Assembly: GCA_017562135.1 (NCBI GenBank)
Contig: QEYB01000676.1
Location: forward strand, 1 to 64,000
Direction of reading: 5' to 3'
Source of the DNA: Dipylidium caninum
Taxonomy: Eukaryota > Platyhelminthes > Cestoda > Cyclophyllidea > Dipylidiidae
Length of the DNA: 64,000 bases
Shown: positions 11,630-22,274 of the stretch, in pieces
How the letters are laid out: every line of letters begins with the position of its first letter
How positions within the stretch are numbered: position 1 is the first letter of the stretch
Made by a program: the position numbers and the translations under genes
Notes under the pieces: model-generated
What the model was told of the DNA's origin: nothing
What the model saw: only the letters and a program-made list of their open reading frames with translations
Database searches by the model: none

Positions 11630-12629
11630 GCGGGTGGCAAACGCCGCTCATCCCATCAGGAGACCCACTGGAGATGAGTGAAAGAGTTGCGGACTTGAGG
11701 CGCGAGCGAGGAAAGAACTTATCCAATGTTGCAGGTCACTCAATGAGGCCCACACGATGTCTCCGTGGTTTGAGACACTCAAATCCATGTTCGTCGAGAC
11801 AAACGGCAGAACTGGGAAGTTTGCATAACCGTTGTACCACCCGCGTCCATTACCGTTATTAACACGTGCTATTCCAAGAACGCCTCTATAACTTTTACTT
11901 CCCCCACTGGTCAAAGACTATTTGCGTCACTCATCATCCCTCTATACTCACCTGATGTCTGTGCGCATTCCTCGAACAACAGAGACTCGTAAGGCTGACC
12001 TCCTTCGCCACAACTCCAATGGCAGAATGTGGCTTCTCAGCCGACCGCCTTCCTCCCCTTTCTCATCTCCTTTCCCCAATTCGTCTTAATAGCCCACACA
12101 TTTCCCACACGTCACTCGCCGTCCCCCACCAGTCTCTGTCAGACCACTCTTCCGCCAATTTATTGCACCTGAACGTTTCTGTCCGCCAGTTAACCGGAAC
12201 AACTAAACCTCGTTGAAATGAAATGTGGTGATAAATTGGAAGAGCGAAAAGACAAGAGTCGACAATGTTGTTTGCTTGATTTCTCGTCTTTCACCCTCGA
12301 GCGCGCGCTGCTGGAGTGAAGCAGCAGGAGAAAAAAGAAGTGGCTTGAGGAAGACCAGCCATAATGCATCTCTGACGCAACAGCAGAATCACTTTATGGA
12401 CTGCGACGCCGCATTTGACTGAAAGAGATAAAGGGGTGTCCCAGTAGCAACTCCTCCCACGCCCTTCGAAAACCCCGCACACAGCTCGACTGATCCTTCT
12501 ACCGAAGTGACATTTGCTCCTTTCTCGCAGACTCACCATTCCTCCCATTTCCCCCGCACCTCCCGAACCACACCTACAGCCGACCATCCTCCTGAAAGTC
12601 TCAAAACCACAATAAATCCACTGTCTCCA

Positions 12630-12950
12630 CTACTCCATCATTTCACTTGGTAACTGACTGTACATACCCTTCAGAAAAGCTCTCTTGACGCTAGCCATAA
12701 CACATGAAATGACTTTACACCTCGTCAACTTACTTGTGCCAGTGTTTAAAGTGATTAAAAATAGGCATGATTCAAAAAGGGCTGAGAGATGAGAAAGAGG
12801 GAGAAGGAGGGGAGAAGGCGGCAGGAAGCTGTTGGTTCCAGTCTGCACTGGCAATACTTTAACACCGGCATCCGGCGCTGCGCCTCCACAGATGGCGCTG
12901 TGGTCGTGGACTGAGCCCCGAATCCGCCTCGAGCGCATCCTCTTGCGCAC
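12630..12950 (-). CDS. Divergent partner ORF of family E (left arm)
   Basis: This 106-codon ORF matches in frame over most of its length the 114-codon ORF at 30,641-30,985 in the other arm. Both share RMRSRRIRGSV near the start, a Leu/Pro/Ser-rich middle and a C-terminal CKVISCVMASVKR followed by YS-LP-EMME. The ASVKR core also occurs in the outer family E units at 4.1 and 59.4 kb, where the surrounding residues differ. The ORF faces away from the family E protein remnant that begins near 13,100, so the two are head to head. The role is unknown. Confidence 0.4.
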   Translation of the reverse strand: MRKRMRSRRIRGSVHDHSAICGGAAPDAGVKVLPVQTGTNSFLPPSPLLLPLSHLSALFESCLFLITLNTGTSKLTRCKVISCVMASVKRAFLKGMYSQLPSEMME

Positions 12951-12959
12951 ACAGCTAAC

Positions 12960-14050
12960 GGAGAAGTGACAACTGTTGAAATCAACACTAGTAAAGAATT
13001 GAACCGTTTGACCTAGGAATTATTGATTGGCACTTTCAAAGGAGGTTCCTACCGGCGATTTGTATACCTGCGTTATTTATCCCCCACCAAATGAAGGCAA
13101 AATGATCTGACAATCAGATGTGAAAATCACTGAGGTTTCATCTGACGTTGTTCACCACCCAGAATCTACTGTACACGGGAGAAAACTGTCAAACAACGGA
13201 TGGCTCACATATCCTAAACAAACGGCCTCCTTTTGAGCATATTCCAGCTACCCAGCGTGATCATCTGGCCACGTACTAATTTCACGTCCGAAGTGTCTGT
13301 TCGGGCGGGCGAAAGGACGGAGTGTAAAGCAACCACATCCTGGAAGTGTGAAAGAGTATTGAGGGGTAGCAGAATATGTAAAAAAAAAATCATTAAAATA
13401 GCAGAATTAATGACACCCGAATGAAACGTGTGCCCACCAGTCGGCATGCCTCAAGAAGGAAGGAAATTATACATCACGAAGGATATAAACTGGTGTTTTG
13501 CAAACAGAAGAACACACAACACTGCAAAGCCAGTGCGCCAACGACAATGGCAGCCAGGAAAGGTGAGAAAAGTGTCACGGTGGGGATTTGCGCGGGGATC
13601 AGATTACTTACAGAAAATAACCTGACCGCGATCACGTCATCAAGCAAAGGCCCGTCACTACTGGGGATGCAGATCCACCAAGCGTTAGACGCATGGACAT
13701 CTCTTATGTCAGGCCAGTTCGACAAGAGGAATTATACCTTCATTTGAAGAAATGTTGCGACCAAGCAAAGCAACAGGGCAAGGTAATACAGCTTTGATAG
13801 TACATATAATACCGGCCAAAAACCAACAACATAATTCGATGCCACAAGGACAACTACTCGTACGCAAACATGAAAGCCCGACATTAAGGTCATCAAAGAG
13901 CGAAGGGTAAATAAGATTTTTGGAATGGGTTGAGAGGAGTCGGCCCATCACAAAGAGGTTGCACACCTGGAAGAGGAAGACAAATAACTTGATAAAAATT
14001 CTTTCCTTCTCTAGTCGAACACGAAAACAAAAAAACAGGAAAAGTAACCG
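12960..14050 (+). pseudogene. Family E protein fragments, copy 2 (left arm)
   Basis: DNA blocks in order are TTTGACCTAGGAATTATTGATTGG (13,010), an AAAATCACTGAGGTTTCATCTGACG block (13,123), ATCATCTGGCCACGTACTAATTTCACG (13,259), GCGCCAACGACAATGGCAGCCAGGAA (13,537), and the helical C-terminal block near 13,880-14,000. These are the same blocks, in the same order, as the copy at 59.7-60.7 kb, but the frame changes several times. The Met-Gly N-terminal block is missing: sequence jumps from the leader directly to the second segment. Confidence 0.5.
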
Positions 14051-14897
14051 CTAGGTTCGCAGTTGAACAATAAGCAATTGGAACTAACTTTCCCATCAGT
14101 ATGAATCAAACCGTCCAATGGACTTACCATTGTAATGCCGTATAATCAATTACATCCTGATTTTAAAATACAGACCAACTCACAAATGAAAACCAGAGTT
14201 TCACGCAAAGGTAGCACCAGAACCGTACGAACAGACAATGTGAAAACGGAAAAAAGTTAAATATTCACCAATTTTCAGACGCCAAAAACATCAGCATTTT
14301 CGGAGGTTACTTATTTAACCGAATTGAAAACTTGCGTGCTCACTATCTGACACATTTGACATTATTTAGTAATTCAATGCCCTCCTCGATATCCCCCTAA
14401 CCCACTAAGTTAACACTAACTAAGGCCCAATTTAGGTTTAATCTGACGCCAGTTTTACAGGCGAGCAGGCAAATGTCCACTCGGTATTAAGGCACATGCT
14501 CTTATCCGCCTACAAATCGACGAATCGCCTTGCAACATTTAACGAGAGAAATTCACCAAATAGCATTTTATGACAAATATTCAGGTTAGCAATGCCTCTC
14601 CGCAATCAAAAAACTGACACCAAATTCAGACTCACTCCGACAGCTGGGAACTACAAAAGTATCTTTCGGCCGTCCACTGAATCCACCAACGCAAAACAAG
14701 TCCACCACGCTCCCACTAAAACAAAATAATATTTTGTGCTCTCTTTTTCAACCACTTCAATGCCGCTCTTCTGTAACCAGAACCTAAACTGCTTCTTCAT
14801 AATTTTTTAAAAACAATTTGCCAACCGGTTTTAGTGTAAGGCTTTATTGCCGATTATATGCTTTAATAAAGCTGATACAACTCTAATTACTCAATGT

Positions 14898-16246
14898 TTA
14901 TATACCCATCGTAACCCGCCCGCCTCTTAATTTTATCTCCCCAAACTCGCTAAACCTGATCCACGCTCTCTTTCCGCAATCATCTTGACATGACATCCTC
15001 ACCCACTCTGCTTCCTCCGGCTCTCCCTCCACTTTCCTCACCACACTTACATCGGGTGGCGCGTGTGCGTGCCAGAATCGCTGCGCGTGAAGGCCTCGCT
15101 GAGAAACTGCGCCTCTGGGCGCACAAGGTTTCACTGACCCGCCCACCTCAGTGCTGTTCATCCCCTCCAGCACTCCTTCCAATAAGGCGACCACGTTGAC
15201 CATTCCCTCCCGTCTGCTCTCGCGGCGGACTGCCTCGCGCGCACGAGCAACGGCTCTCCGCCTGAGAGGAGGAAGGGATCCCTAACATGTCCAACTCTTC
15301 GCCCCATACTTCACCTACGTCGCAAGCCTACCATGAGCTGTAGACGCGTTCTGCGCCTCCCCATTTTGCAATTAGTGACTACCGCCTTCATCTTTCCTTT
15401 GTTAAAATTGCCTCGTCAACCGTCCAATCTCCACCAATCCTCTGCATTCCCAACTTCCACCCACCACCCTTTTGCACCCCACCCAACTCTCCGCCCCTGA
15501 TCCCTCCTTATAATAATTCTTGGTCGGGAAATTTGCATCGTTTGACCTAATTGATCAACTTCCATCGCCTTCGCTCAAAATCTCCACTCCTGTCTCGTGC
15601 CATTTCTCTATGAGCAAACTCAGGACGGCTTTTATTATAAAACTCTTCATTTTCTTTCAAGCTACTCTTCATTCTCCTTCATTCTTCGTCCAAACTCGCC
15701 AATCCCGATTTCGGCCACTCCCTCGGGGTGAACATCTCTCTTTCACCTGCCTCAAACACAGGCAGGCTCCTCTACAATGACACAGGCTCATCTCATCGTC
15801 TTGGAACTACGGCTACCAAAGTTACCATCAAGTCTTTAGTTCACGTGGCATCTAGGAACCCATCACATAAAATCGAAAAGTAGGTTGCTTTTTCACGATG
15901 ACACCTGCATAGGCACGAATCGCAAATATATATTCGCTGAAGCGGCCCTCCGACGAACGACTTCCTGACCGGTGAGCTGCCATCAAGTGGATGAGGTGAG
16001 TGCTGCGATGGGGAGTAGATGGGCGTGGTGCTCGTCTTCACCACTCTATCAGTATCGAAATCAGGGACGGCAGAGAAACAGATCGGCCTGGATCGTCAAG
16101 GAGGGTGAAGGCCACTGAGCTGATTGTTCTAAACGCATCTGCACCGCCTCGCATAACCTGGACAGTCTTGCATACGCCTCCTCAAGAGATTGGGTAGTTT
16201 GTAGGCAAACGTAGGACATCAACAATGTCCTAACATAATTCACCAT
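14898..16246. other. Left-arm region with short ORFs conserved in the right arm
   Basis: This matches 27,590-28,860 inverted. A minus-strand ORF at 16,061-16,246 reads SYVCLQTTQ then a helical stretch LEEAYARLSRLCEAVQM. In the right arm the same MSYVCLQTTQ appears at 27,604 but is cut after about 30 codons by an indel. A cysteine- and histidine-containing peptide CDSCLCRCHREK is readable in both arms (minus near 15,910 and plus near 27,915). I do not recognise either peptide. Confidence 0.3.
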
Positions 16247-17312
16247 CGGAAATTTTCCCGTCAGACCTTTGTGAGACTGCCTTTATTTCCTTTGTGGCTA
16301 TCAAGATAGCCACAAGTCCGAGTGATCAAAAAGTTTATCGTACAACCCTGGGTCGGCCTAAGTTAAAGAAACACTCCTACATATGCAGAAATAATGGAGG
16401 ATTGCCTTGAGAAACCGAATTGTGAAGCCTTTAATAGCCAAGGGAGTCACGCTATGCAATGAAATTAATAGCGAAACAAAAGAATTTCCGGCATAGTGAT
16501 TTGCGTCGTGGCATCGTGAAGAGACTGTCAATCACATTTAAAGTCAACCGACTTCGAGAAGTGGTTTTGGGAGTTCGGGAGAAATAAAGCTAGGTGAGAG
16601 TGGAGTGAAAGGGTTACTGAAAGGCCGCTTCATAAGGGTGGAGAGAGTAGAGAGAGGAGAGGGGGAGGAGAGGAGGTGTCACGTGAAGAATGATGTCCTG
16701 CGTTCCGGGAGGAAGAAGTGAAGACAAGTGAGGGCAGGCGGTGTTCTGCGTATTATCAGTGGTCAGGTTGCTTAATAATGGCGTGGAATAATTGGCGCAT
16801 CTCAGCAACGTCCGCTGATTGAACATTGACGTTAGTTGGGAATGGCCATAAATGTAATAAATATTAAAACGAGAAAATAATTTGGCAGGATAGTAAGCTC
16901 CGCACAGTTGTCAAAGTACTACTAATATAGGGTTTTCATTGTACATTAGGCAAGAGTCAGGTTTTCCAGCCGCTGCTTCGGAGGAGCAATTGAATAGTGT
17001 GGAAGAGAAGAGTATAGTTGGAAATTCCTGTGGTGAATCAGAGGTGCTAGTGTTCTTTCGTGGTTTGGGGGCATTACCTTACTGAACAAATGTGCTGATG
17101 AAAAGTGGAGCTTCAACTGCGAGTTAGAATTAAAAGGTCCTCAGATCTTCTTGTTTTTCGAAGTTCCCATTTATTCTACGATTACTGTTTTATCGGACTG
17201 CCGTTTAGTCCTGGCGGGAGCTTATGCTCATTTTGAGAGCCTTTCATCTGAGACGTATTATGCTCGTTTCTGATCCTACCCCATTTTCAAGTGACGAGGC
17301 AATCACGTCGAC

Positions 17313-17525
17313 ATGCTACCCTATATCGCCGGTCAGGTTGCTCGTCGAAGAGGCAGCTCAAGCTAAGCTGCAGCCAGTTTCGCAGCAGTCTCGGCGTCGT
17401 GTGCCACGGTAAAGGAGGTGAAGTGCTGTGCATTCAATGCAAGGCAGCGAAGAAAGCTGGAGGACGAATGCACGGAGAAGTGCGCGAGGCATTTGACAAA
17501 CTGACGAGATGCACAAGAAGCTCAT
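17313..17525 (+). pseudogene. Cys-rich peptide gene fragment (left arm)
   Basis: This is the left-arm copy of the 71-codon ORF at 26,307-26,522. It has the same start (MLPYIAGQ) and the same cysteine block, but one extra G near 17,338 shifts the frame, and other single-base differences near 17,460 and 17,505 shift it again. The motif CIQCKAAK is still readable at about 17,432 in a neighbouring frame. See the right-arm entry for the protein-level argument. Confidence 0.4.
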
Positions 17526-17896
17526 TTGTGATCGTAGGCGAAGGCATGCTACTCAAAGTGGGATAGTTCAGAGCAGCCCTGGTAGAAGTTTTTTCTACAC
17601 GTGCAACCCCGTCTGTTTACTGAGCATTCAGTGTGTACATGGAGGCGTAGGTGGTTGGGGGAGGTTTGCACAGGAGAGTTTGTGTCTCTGAGCCAAGTCC
17701 CAAATGACGTGGTAGTCAGGAAGAGGAATGTCGACTCTACAATCACAGAAGCTCCGTCCTCGTCCATTCGGCTGGACCTGGTGAAGTTTTCTTTCACTGT
17801 GCTGTCTAGTCGATTGTCAGTGCAATCACAGTCCTCACTTTGAGAGGCTAACAAAGCTCAGCCGCAAGTGACCTACTTCTGCAAGTGGTCTGATGC

Positions 17897-18373
17897 ATGC
17901 ATGTGCTCGCTCACCACAGACTTGTGGTGCTCCTGTACTCAACTCTTGTCATTTCAGGTAATTCGACCAAGAAGGAAAAGCCTCTGTCAAACAAATTTGT
18001 CCACATGCAATGGATACACGTCCAAAAAATGCAGGGCGATTTGAAAGATGCAACCCGAAGGCGGATGGTCACATTTTTTAGTGGAACACTGTTTGATCAA
18101 ATAAGCTGTCGTCAAATCCTCTACAAGATAGGACTCAAGACAGGGGCTGGCAAACACATCTTACACCAATTGGTCTGTGGTCAGGGACTTTTAGATGACG
18201 CCTCTTCGACATGGCTGGTCGAGATCGAGACGAGACGAGACAGGACGAGACGGGTCCAGATAGGTCGGAGAACGAAGCAGTTGTCCAAGTTTGTCTTCTT
18301 CCACCAACATCAAACCGTGTCAATCTCGGCGCTGCAAAGCCACCAATGTGAGGTCTCCTTGATTAATGTGTGA
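17897..18373 (+). CDS. 158-codon ORF in the left arm, unrecognised
   Basis: The longest single-frame ORF in the left arm. Its central peptides HMQWIHVQK and RQILYKIGLKTG also occur in the 114-codon ORF at 25,658-26,002 (minus) of the right arm, with frameshifts between them. Downstream it runs into a GAGAC-type simple repeat (18,220-18,253) that encodes an Arg-rich stretch. A short sequon (GNST) follows a hydrophobic N-terminal stretch (LVVLLYSTLVI), which could be a signal anchor. No family is recognised. The shared peptides may reflect only shared DNA. Confidence 0.25.
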   Translation: MHVLAHHRLVVLLYSTLVISGNSTKKEKPLSNKFVHMQWIHVQKMQGDLKDATRRRMVTFFSGTLFDQISCRQILYKIGLKTGAGKHILHQLVCGQGLLDDASSTWLVEIETRRDRTRRVQIGRRTKQLSKFVFFHQHQTVSISALQSHQCEVSLINV

Positions 18374-18585
18374 TGCAAAGAACAAGATTCGACAAGGCGT
18401 TCCTGAGAAGACAGGACACGCGACGAGGCGAGAACGGAAGACGGAGACGGCGAATATAGAGTTACGCCTATGAAGGGGAATATTCGTTTAGGCTTACAAA
18501 CAACTGAATCTTTCAAATCAACCCTTAACAAGTCGCTCGCTCAACTACTGCGGTGAAATAGCGCACGACTAAAGGTGAAAACTCT

Positions 18586-18774
18586 GTGATAGATATGCTC
18601 ACCAGGTACCAATCGAAGGGCGGGCCACAAAGTTTTAAAACTGCAAAGGAATTTGGATCACATCAAACAAACCATTTGAAGAGATATACCACTTCCAAGC
18701 TTATGTCAACAGCCTTGCGGAGGAGAATGACAAATAAGTTTTTTAGAACACATCACCGAAAGTTTAGACAATAA
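18586..18774 (+). CDS. Short basic ORF (left arm)
   Basis: A 62-codon ORF rich in Lys, Arg and Thr. The internal peptide KEFGSHQTNHLKRYTTSKLM is identical when the right arm is read near 25,155-25,215, but single-base changes break the frame on both sides there. It is not recognised. It could be a protein fragment or a chance ORF in conserved repeat DNA. Confidence 0.2.
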   Translation: MIDMLTRYQSKGGPQSFKTAKEFGSHQTNHLKRYTTSKLMSTALRRRMTNKFFRTHHRKFRQ

Positions 18775-18937
18775 ACTAACTCCCAGACCATGTGACTTAT
18801 CCCGAAACAGTAAATAAAAACATATTTGTACTACACTTACTATACTAGAGTACTATGGATGGCGTAAAATAATAAACACTTGACAGATAATGGGAAAGTC
18901 ACAATTGGAGTATGCCATCAACCGCAACATGCCCAGA

Positions 18938-19270
18938 TTAAAATACAACTGAAAATTTGATATTGATTAACGTTGGGAACCTGATGCAAACGCTGCTCAG
19001 CACAAAAAATATCAGAAATCCTTTCCTCCCGCTGACAGGCAGAGCAGGCAGAGCGAGGTCAACGGGGAAGAGGCCTTGACCTGACGTGGAGGTGATTTCC
19101 ATCTTTGTCTGCCATATGACGAGGGAATTGCGTGGCCAGGTGACCGAGATGCACACACGGCGAGTGGCGTGTCTGTGAAGGCTTATTGGAGAGAAGGAGA
19201 AAATGCTTCTGCGTTGTATGCATTCTCCACTTGACCATAGTATTGTGGTACCGACGAGGACAGATTGCAC
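18938..19270 (-). CDS. 110-codon ORF shared by both arms (left copy)
   Basis: It starts MQSVLVG, then ILWSSGE and IQRR, and its partner at 24,601-24,906 (101 codons, right arm) starts at the same Met with the same motifs and HATRRVCIS. After about 60 residues the two diverge, because the right arm has a CCTG tetranucleotide expansion where this arm has interrupted sequence. Two roughly 100-codon ORFs with a common start are mild support for a real exon. No domain is recognised. Confidence 0.25.
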   Translation of the reverse strand: MQSVLVGTTILWSSGECIQRRSIFSFSPISLHRHATRRVCISVTWPRNSLVIWQTKMEITSTSGQGLFPVDLALPALPVSGRKGFLIFFVLSSVCIRFPTLINIKFSVVF

Positions 19271-20319
19271 TTGTCCGCACCAACAGGTCGAAGAAAGAGT
19301 AATAGGAGAAGCGGCAAATCAGTGGTTAGGGGCAACGCGGCCTCGGCCTTAGTTCCTCAAGTGGGAGGGAAGGTGCTCGCCATGTGGATGTGGCAATGTC
19401 ATAGTCGACTCGTTGCAAAGATGATGGCTCAAAAGAGAGGAGAAGTCTGAGGAATATAATGACAGAAGCATTGATAGGAGAAAGAAGAAGAAGAAAAAAA
19501 GGGAAGGAAGAAGGAGGAGGGCACAAATTAATGCAGAGTGAGAAGGGATTTGTGGGTCAAATAAGAGAATAGACAAAGGGCAAAGGAAGGAAGGGAAGGT
19601 AAGGGAATGGAAGGGAAAGTGAGGAAGGGTGGGAGGGAAGTGAGGGGGAATGGGAAGGAAAGGAAGAACACAGAATGAAGGAATGAGGGCAACTAAGAGG
19701 CGAGGAAAGCGTCTATTCACTCTCACCTGTTTGATATCGAGGGGCGAATAAAAAGGTTTAACAGGCGGACTCTGACTGAAATCAGAAGAGATGTTTGCCC
19801 TTTTGCAAAAGGTATTGCAGGAGAGAGAATGGGCCCCCTAATGGTGAGTGGCTGAGAGAAGTGGGTTGGGGAATGGCTCAGTTGATTTATGGAGTTATCA
19901 CAGTTGTTAGCCGAATGTCGTGAACGAGAGCAATGAGCAAGGGCAAGCAAAATTGGTGGAAGAAGGTGGATTAGACTGCGTGAAGATATTGGCAGATGCA
20001 GATGCAGGCAGAAGCAGAATAAGCGAAGGCGAAGGCGAAGACCAAAGGTGAGGGTGTTTCAACGAACGAGTCGGCAGTTAGGGTGAGTGGTCAGACAGTG
20101 AACTTGCCAAGTGGCGGCCTCATCGCATAGGTTGGTTGAGTTCAGCCAGAAGTGCCCAAAAGACTTGCGTGCCCATTACCGCCCACGACGAGTATGGCCA
20201 ACGCCGCTGCCGAAAGCAGCCACCGACACACTCGGGCACCTGACGCTTTAAATTTAACCCTCACAACTGTCTTGAAACGCGTACACTCACGAAGTGCTGC
20301 CAAACCATGGCCTGCTGAA

Positions 20320-20784
20320 TCACTGACGGCGGCCATTATCGATTGCAAGCGGCGGTATCGATTGCATTTGAATTTGTTGACGCCTTTCCTCGCACACAAA
20401 GTGACTTTGCGAACTTGAGCCTTGCTTTGCTTGTGCTGTGCTGTGCTGTGCTGTCGCTTGCTTGCTTGCTTTTATTGCGAACCGCCCCAAATGAAGGGCG
20501 GTGGACGTCGCTTCGTCACATTGGTAATCGGGGCGGATGTGGCGACATTTCTCGGGTACTTCGGAGTCGACCGCAGCCTCCGCAAGGTAGACTGCGCGAG
20601 TGGACCGCAGGGGGAGGGTGGCACTCTTCTCGGTAAGTGTGCCTCGATTGCCGGGTCCTTTACTCGGCTTTATGTCATTCTCCCCGTCCATTGGCAATGT
20701 GCAGTGAAGAATCAGTCGCTCTGGACCAACGAGTTTTATCTCCAACGCCGTGTCAACGTCCAGTTGAAAATATTGGCGTGCCAT
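20320..20784 (-). CDS. 154-codon ORF at the inner end of the left arm
   Basis: This minus ORF contains TEKSATLPL, STRAVYL and PDYQCDEATSTALH, all of which can be read on the plus strand of the right arm at about 23,335-23,480 with frame changes. Its C-terminal half runs into a CAGCA-type simple repeat (KASKQATAQHST). The opposite strand is also open over part of this region (153 codons at 20,422-20,883), so the coding strand is not certain. It is not recognised. Confidence 0.22.
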   Translation of the reverse strand: MARQYFQLDVDTALEIKLVGPERLILHCTLPMDGENDIKPSKGPGNRGTLTEKSATLPLRSTRAVYLAEAAVDSEVPEKCRHIRPDYQCDEATSTALHLGRFAIKASKQATAQHSTAQAKQGSSSQSHFVCEERRQQIQMQSIPPLAIDNGRRQ

Positions 20785-21329
20785 GGGGCCCTGAGGCTAC
20801 AATGCGTCGGAGTGCAAACCTGTCTTCGTGACGAGGGAAATGCGGTTAGTCTTTTCTCTCTTATGCGGGTAAATGCCCGCTAACAAGGTTATCCAGACGC
20901 CTGGCTCTGCTCTTAGACTTAATTCTAACGAACCACCTTGTTGCATTGCTTTATCGCCCTCACGGAGCTGGGCTTGTAATTTCCTTGTATGTTTGGTTAT
21001 CAGTTTGCGGCTGCCTCCATGTCCAATTGCAAAAGCGTTCCTTCCAACATCAGTCCACACTGCTCAACTGCCTGACTCCCGACTCGCCGCCTCCCTCGGC
21101 TCCTCGGCACCTCGGCTCCTCGACTTCAGCTGATCGTCCACCTTGTGTCTCACCAGGTGATACCACCTACTCGCGCCGTCTACTTCTTTCTCCAGAAGCA
21201 GCAGAAGAGATGCGTGAATTTCCTTCTCCGCTGCAAAATAAGAGAAGTCATTGGCTTAAGGGCCTCACCATTTGATAACAACTTCCACCCACACTTGAAG
21301 ACAATGTACACTGGTCGCTTACAGACTTC

Positions 21330-22020
21330 CGTGTTGATGGCTTCGTGGGCGGAGTCTCCTCACTGTAGAGCTTACCGGTTGGCACCTATGCAGAGGAGAC
21401 ACATTCTCTTCAGTCGCAGATCACTCGTGCAACCCACTGCGCCACACTACTACCGGCCGCAGGAGGACTATTTTCATCGTAAGACGAGGTAAGTGAACAC
21501 TCACGGATTCGTTTGAGCGCTTTCTCCAGGGGCTCAGAGTCGTCATCTTCGGACACATCTTCCAGTAGAAAGTTTCACCAATTCATGGCAGATCCGCCTG
21601 TGGCTGGCTTTGTCGACGGCGTCTCCTCCCTGCCACGTGTTTCCGTTGGCAACTGTGTGGAGTGGACAGAAACAGTCTCTTGAGTCAAAGATAGCTCTAA
21701 ACCATTGCACCTCAGGCCTCAGGAGGACTACGGTGATCGCAAGATGAAGTGAGCGAACACTCACGGGTGCCTTCGAGCGTTTCTTCGGCCGACTCGGAGA
21801 CATCTTCCCCAGACTCCTCCTCCGTATTAATGCGTGCCAGTCACACACGGAGGCACCTGCGAGCGGCTTCGCCAACGTCTCCCGCTGCAACGTATTCGAT
21901 TGCCAACTAGGCAGAGAAGACACATTCTCGTCACTCGACGATCACTGATAAACCATCGGCCAACACTCCTCGAAAAGACTACGTTGACCATGAGACGATG
22001 TAAGCGACCACTCACGGATG
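21330..22020 (-). repeat. Tandem exon-containing modules of about 255 bp
   Basis: Three modules each contain, on the minus strand, an acidic stretch followed directly by a GTGAGT splice donor. The exon ends lie at 22,016, 21,765 and 21,505, so the spacing is 251 and 260 bp. The peptides before the donors are EDDSESAEEALQRI, EDVSESAEETLEGT and SEDDDSEPLEKALKRI, all ending in the same codon phase. Between them, shared blocks include a GAGGACTA-rich block and a GTCTCCTCCCTGCCACG-like block. This is a tandemly duplicated small exon with its intron. Confidence 0.65.
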
Positions 22021-22274
22021 CGTTGGAGGGCTTCTTCAGCCGACTCAGAGTCATCCTCCCCAGACTCAGACTCCTCTTCTTTCGCTCTTCTCTCCAACTG
22101 CAATTCGACGTCTCTCTCCCTCTCATCCCTCTCCTTCTCCTCTTCTCCACTTCCACTTCCTCCTTCTGCTTCCGCTTCTCTCTCCCTCGATCTCATGCTT
22201 ACACTTTCGTATTCTGCCTCTGAAAATACATCTCTCATGCTTATTGCTTTTTCAGCTTCTTCCTCTCGCCTCGC
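22016..22274 (-). CDS. Acidic exon upstream of the tandem modules
   Basis: The frame is open from just after a TGA at 22,277-22,275 to a GTGAGT donor at 22,015. It encodes RREEEAEKAIS, then MRDVFSEAEYESVSM, a Glu/Arg-rich charged region, and the module motif SGEDDSESAEEALQRI. The larger glutamate/valine-rich ORF at 22,275-23,048 ends at that TGA in the same frame, so the two may be one exon interrupted by an error or a real stop. The composition suggests a disordered, acidic protein. Function is unknown. Confidence 0.35.

Larger units (their letters stand above)
11630..20870 (+). repeat. Giant inverted repeat, left arm (about 9.2 kb)
   Basis: The whole segment matches the reverse complement of 23,112-31,972, collinearly, with no block out of order. 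Checkpoints are 11,850 with 31,745; 13,250 with 30,390; 15,080 with 28,700; 17,420 with 26,420; 18,700 with 25,160; 19,720 with 24,190; and 20,830 with 23,145. Most differences I read are one-base insertions or deletions, with fewer substitutions. The left arm is about 380 bp longer. Outside both ends similarity stops abruptly. Confidence 0.93.

Noticed and set aside
21270..22020. CRISPR-like spaced repeats
   Set aside because: The units are about 255 bp, contain exon and splice donor sequence, and number only three. The setting is eukaryotic.
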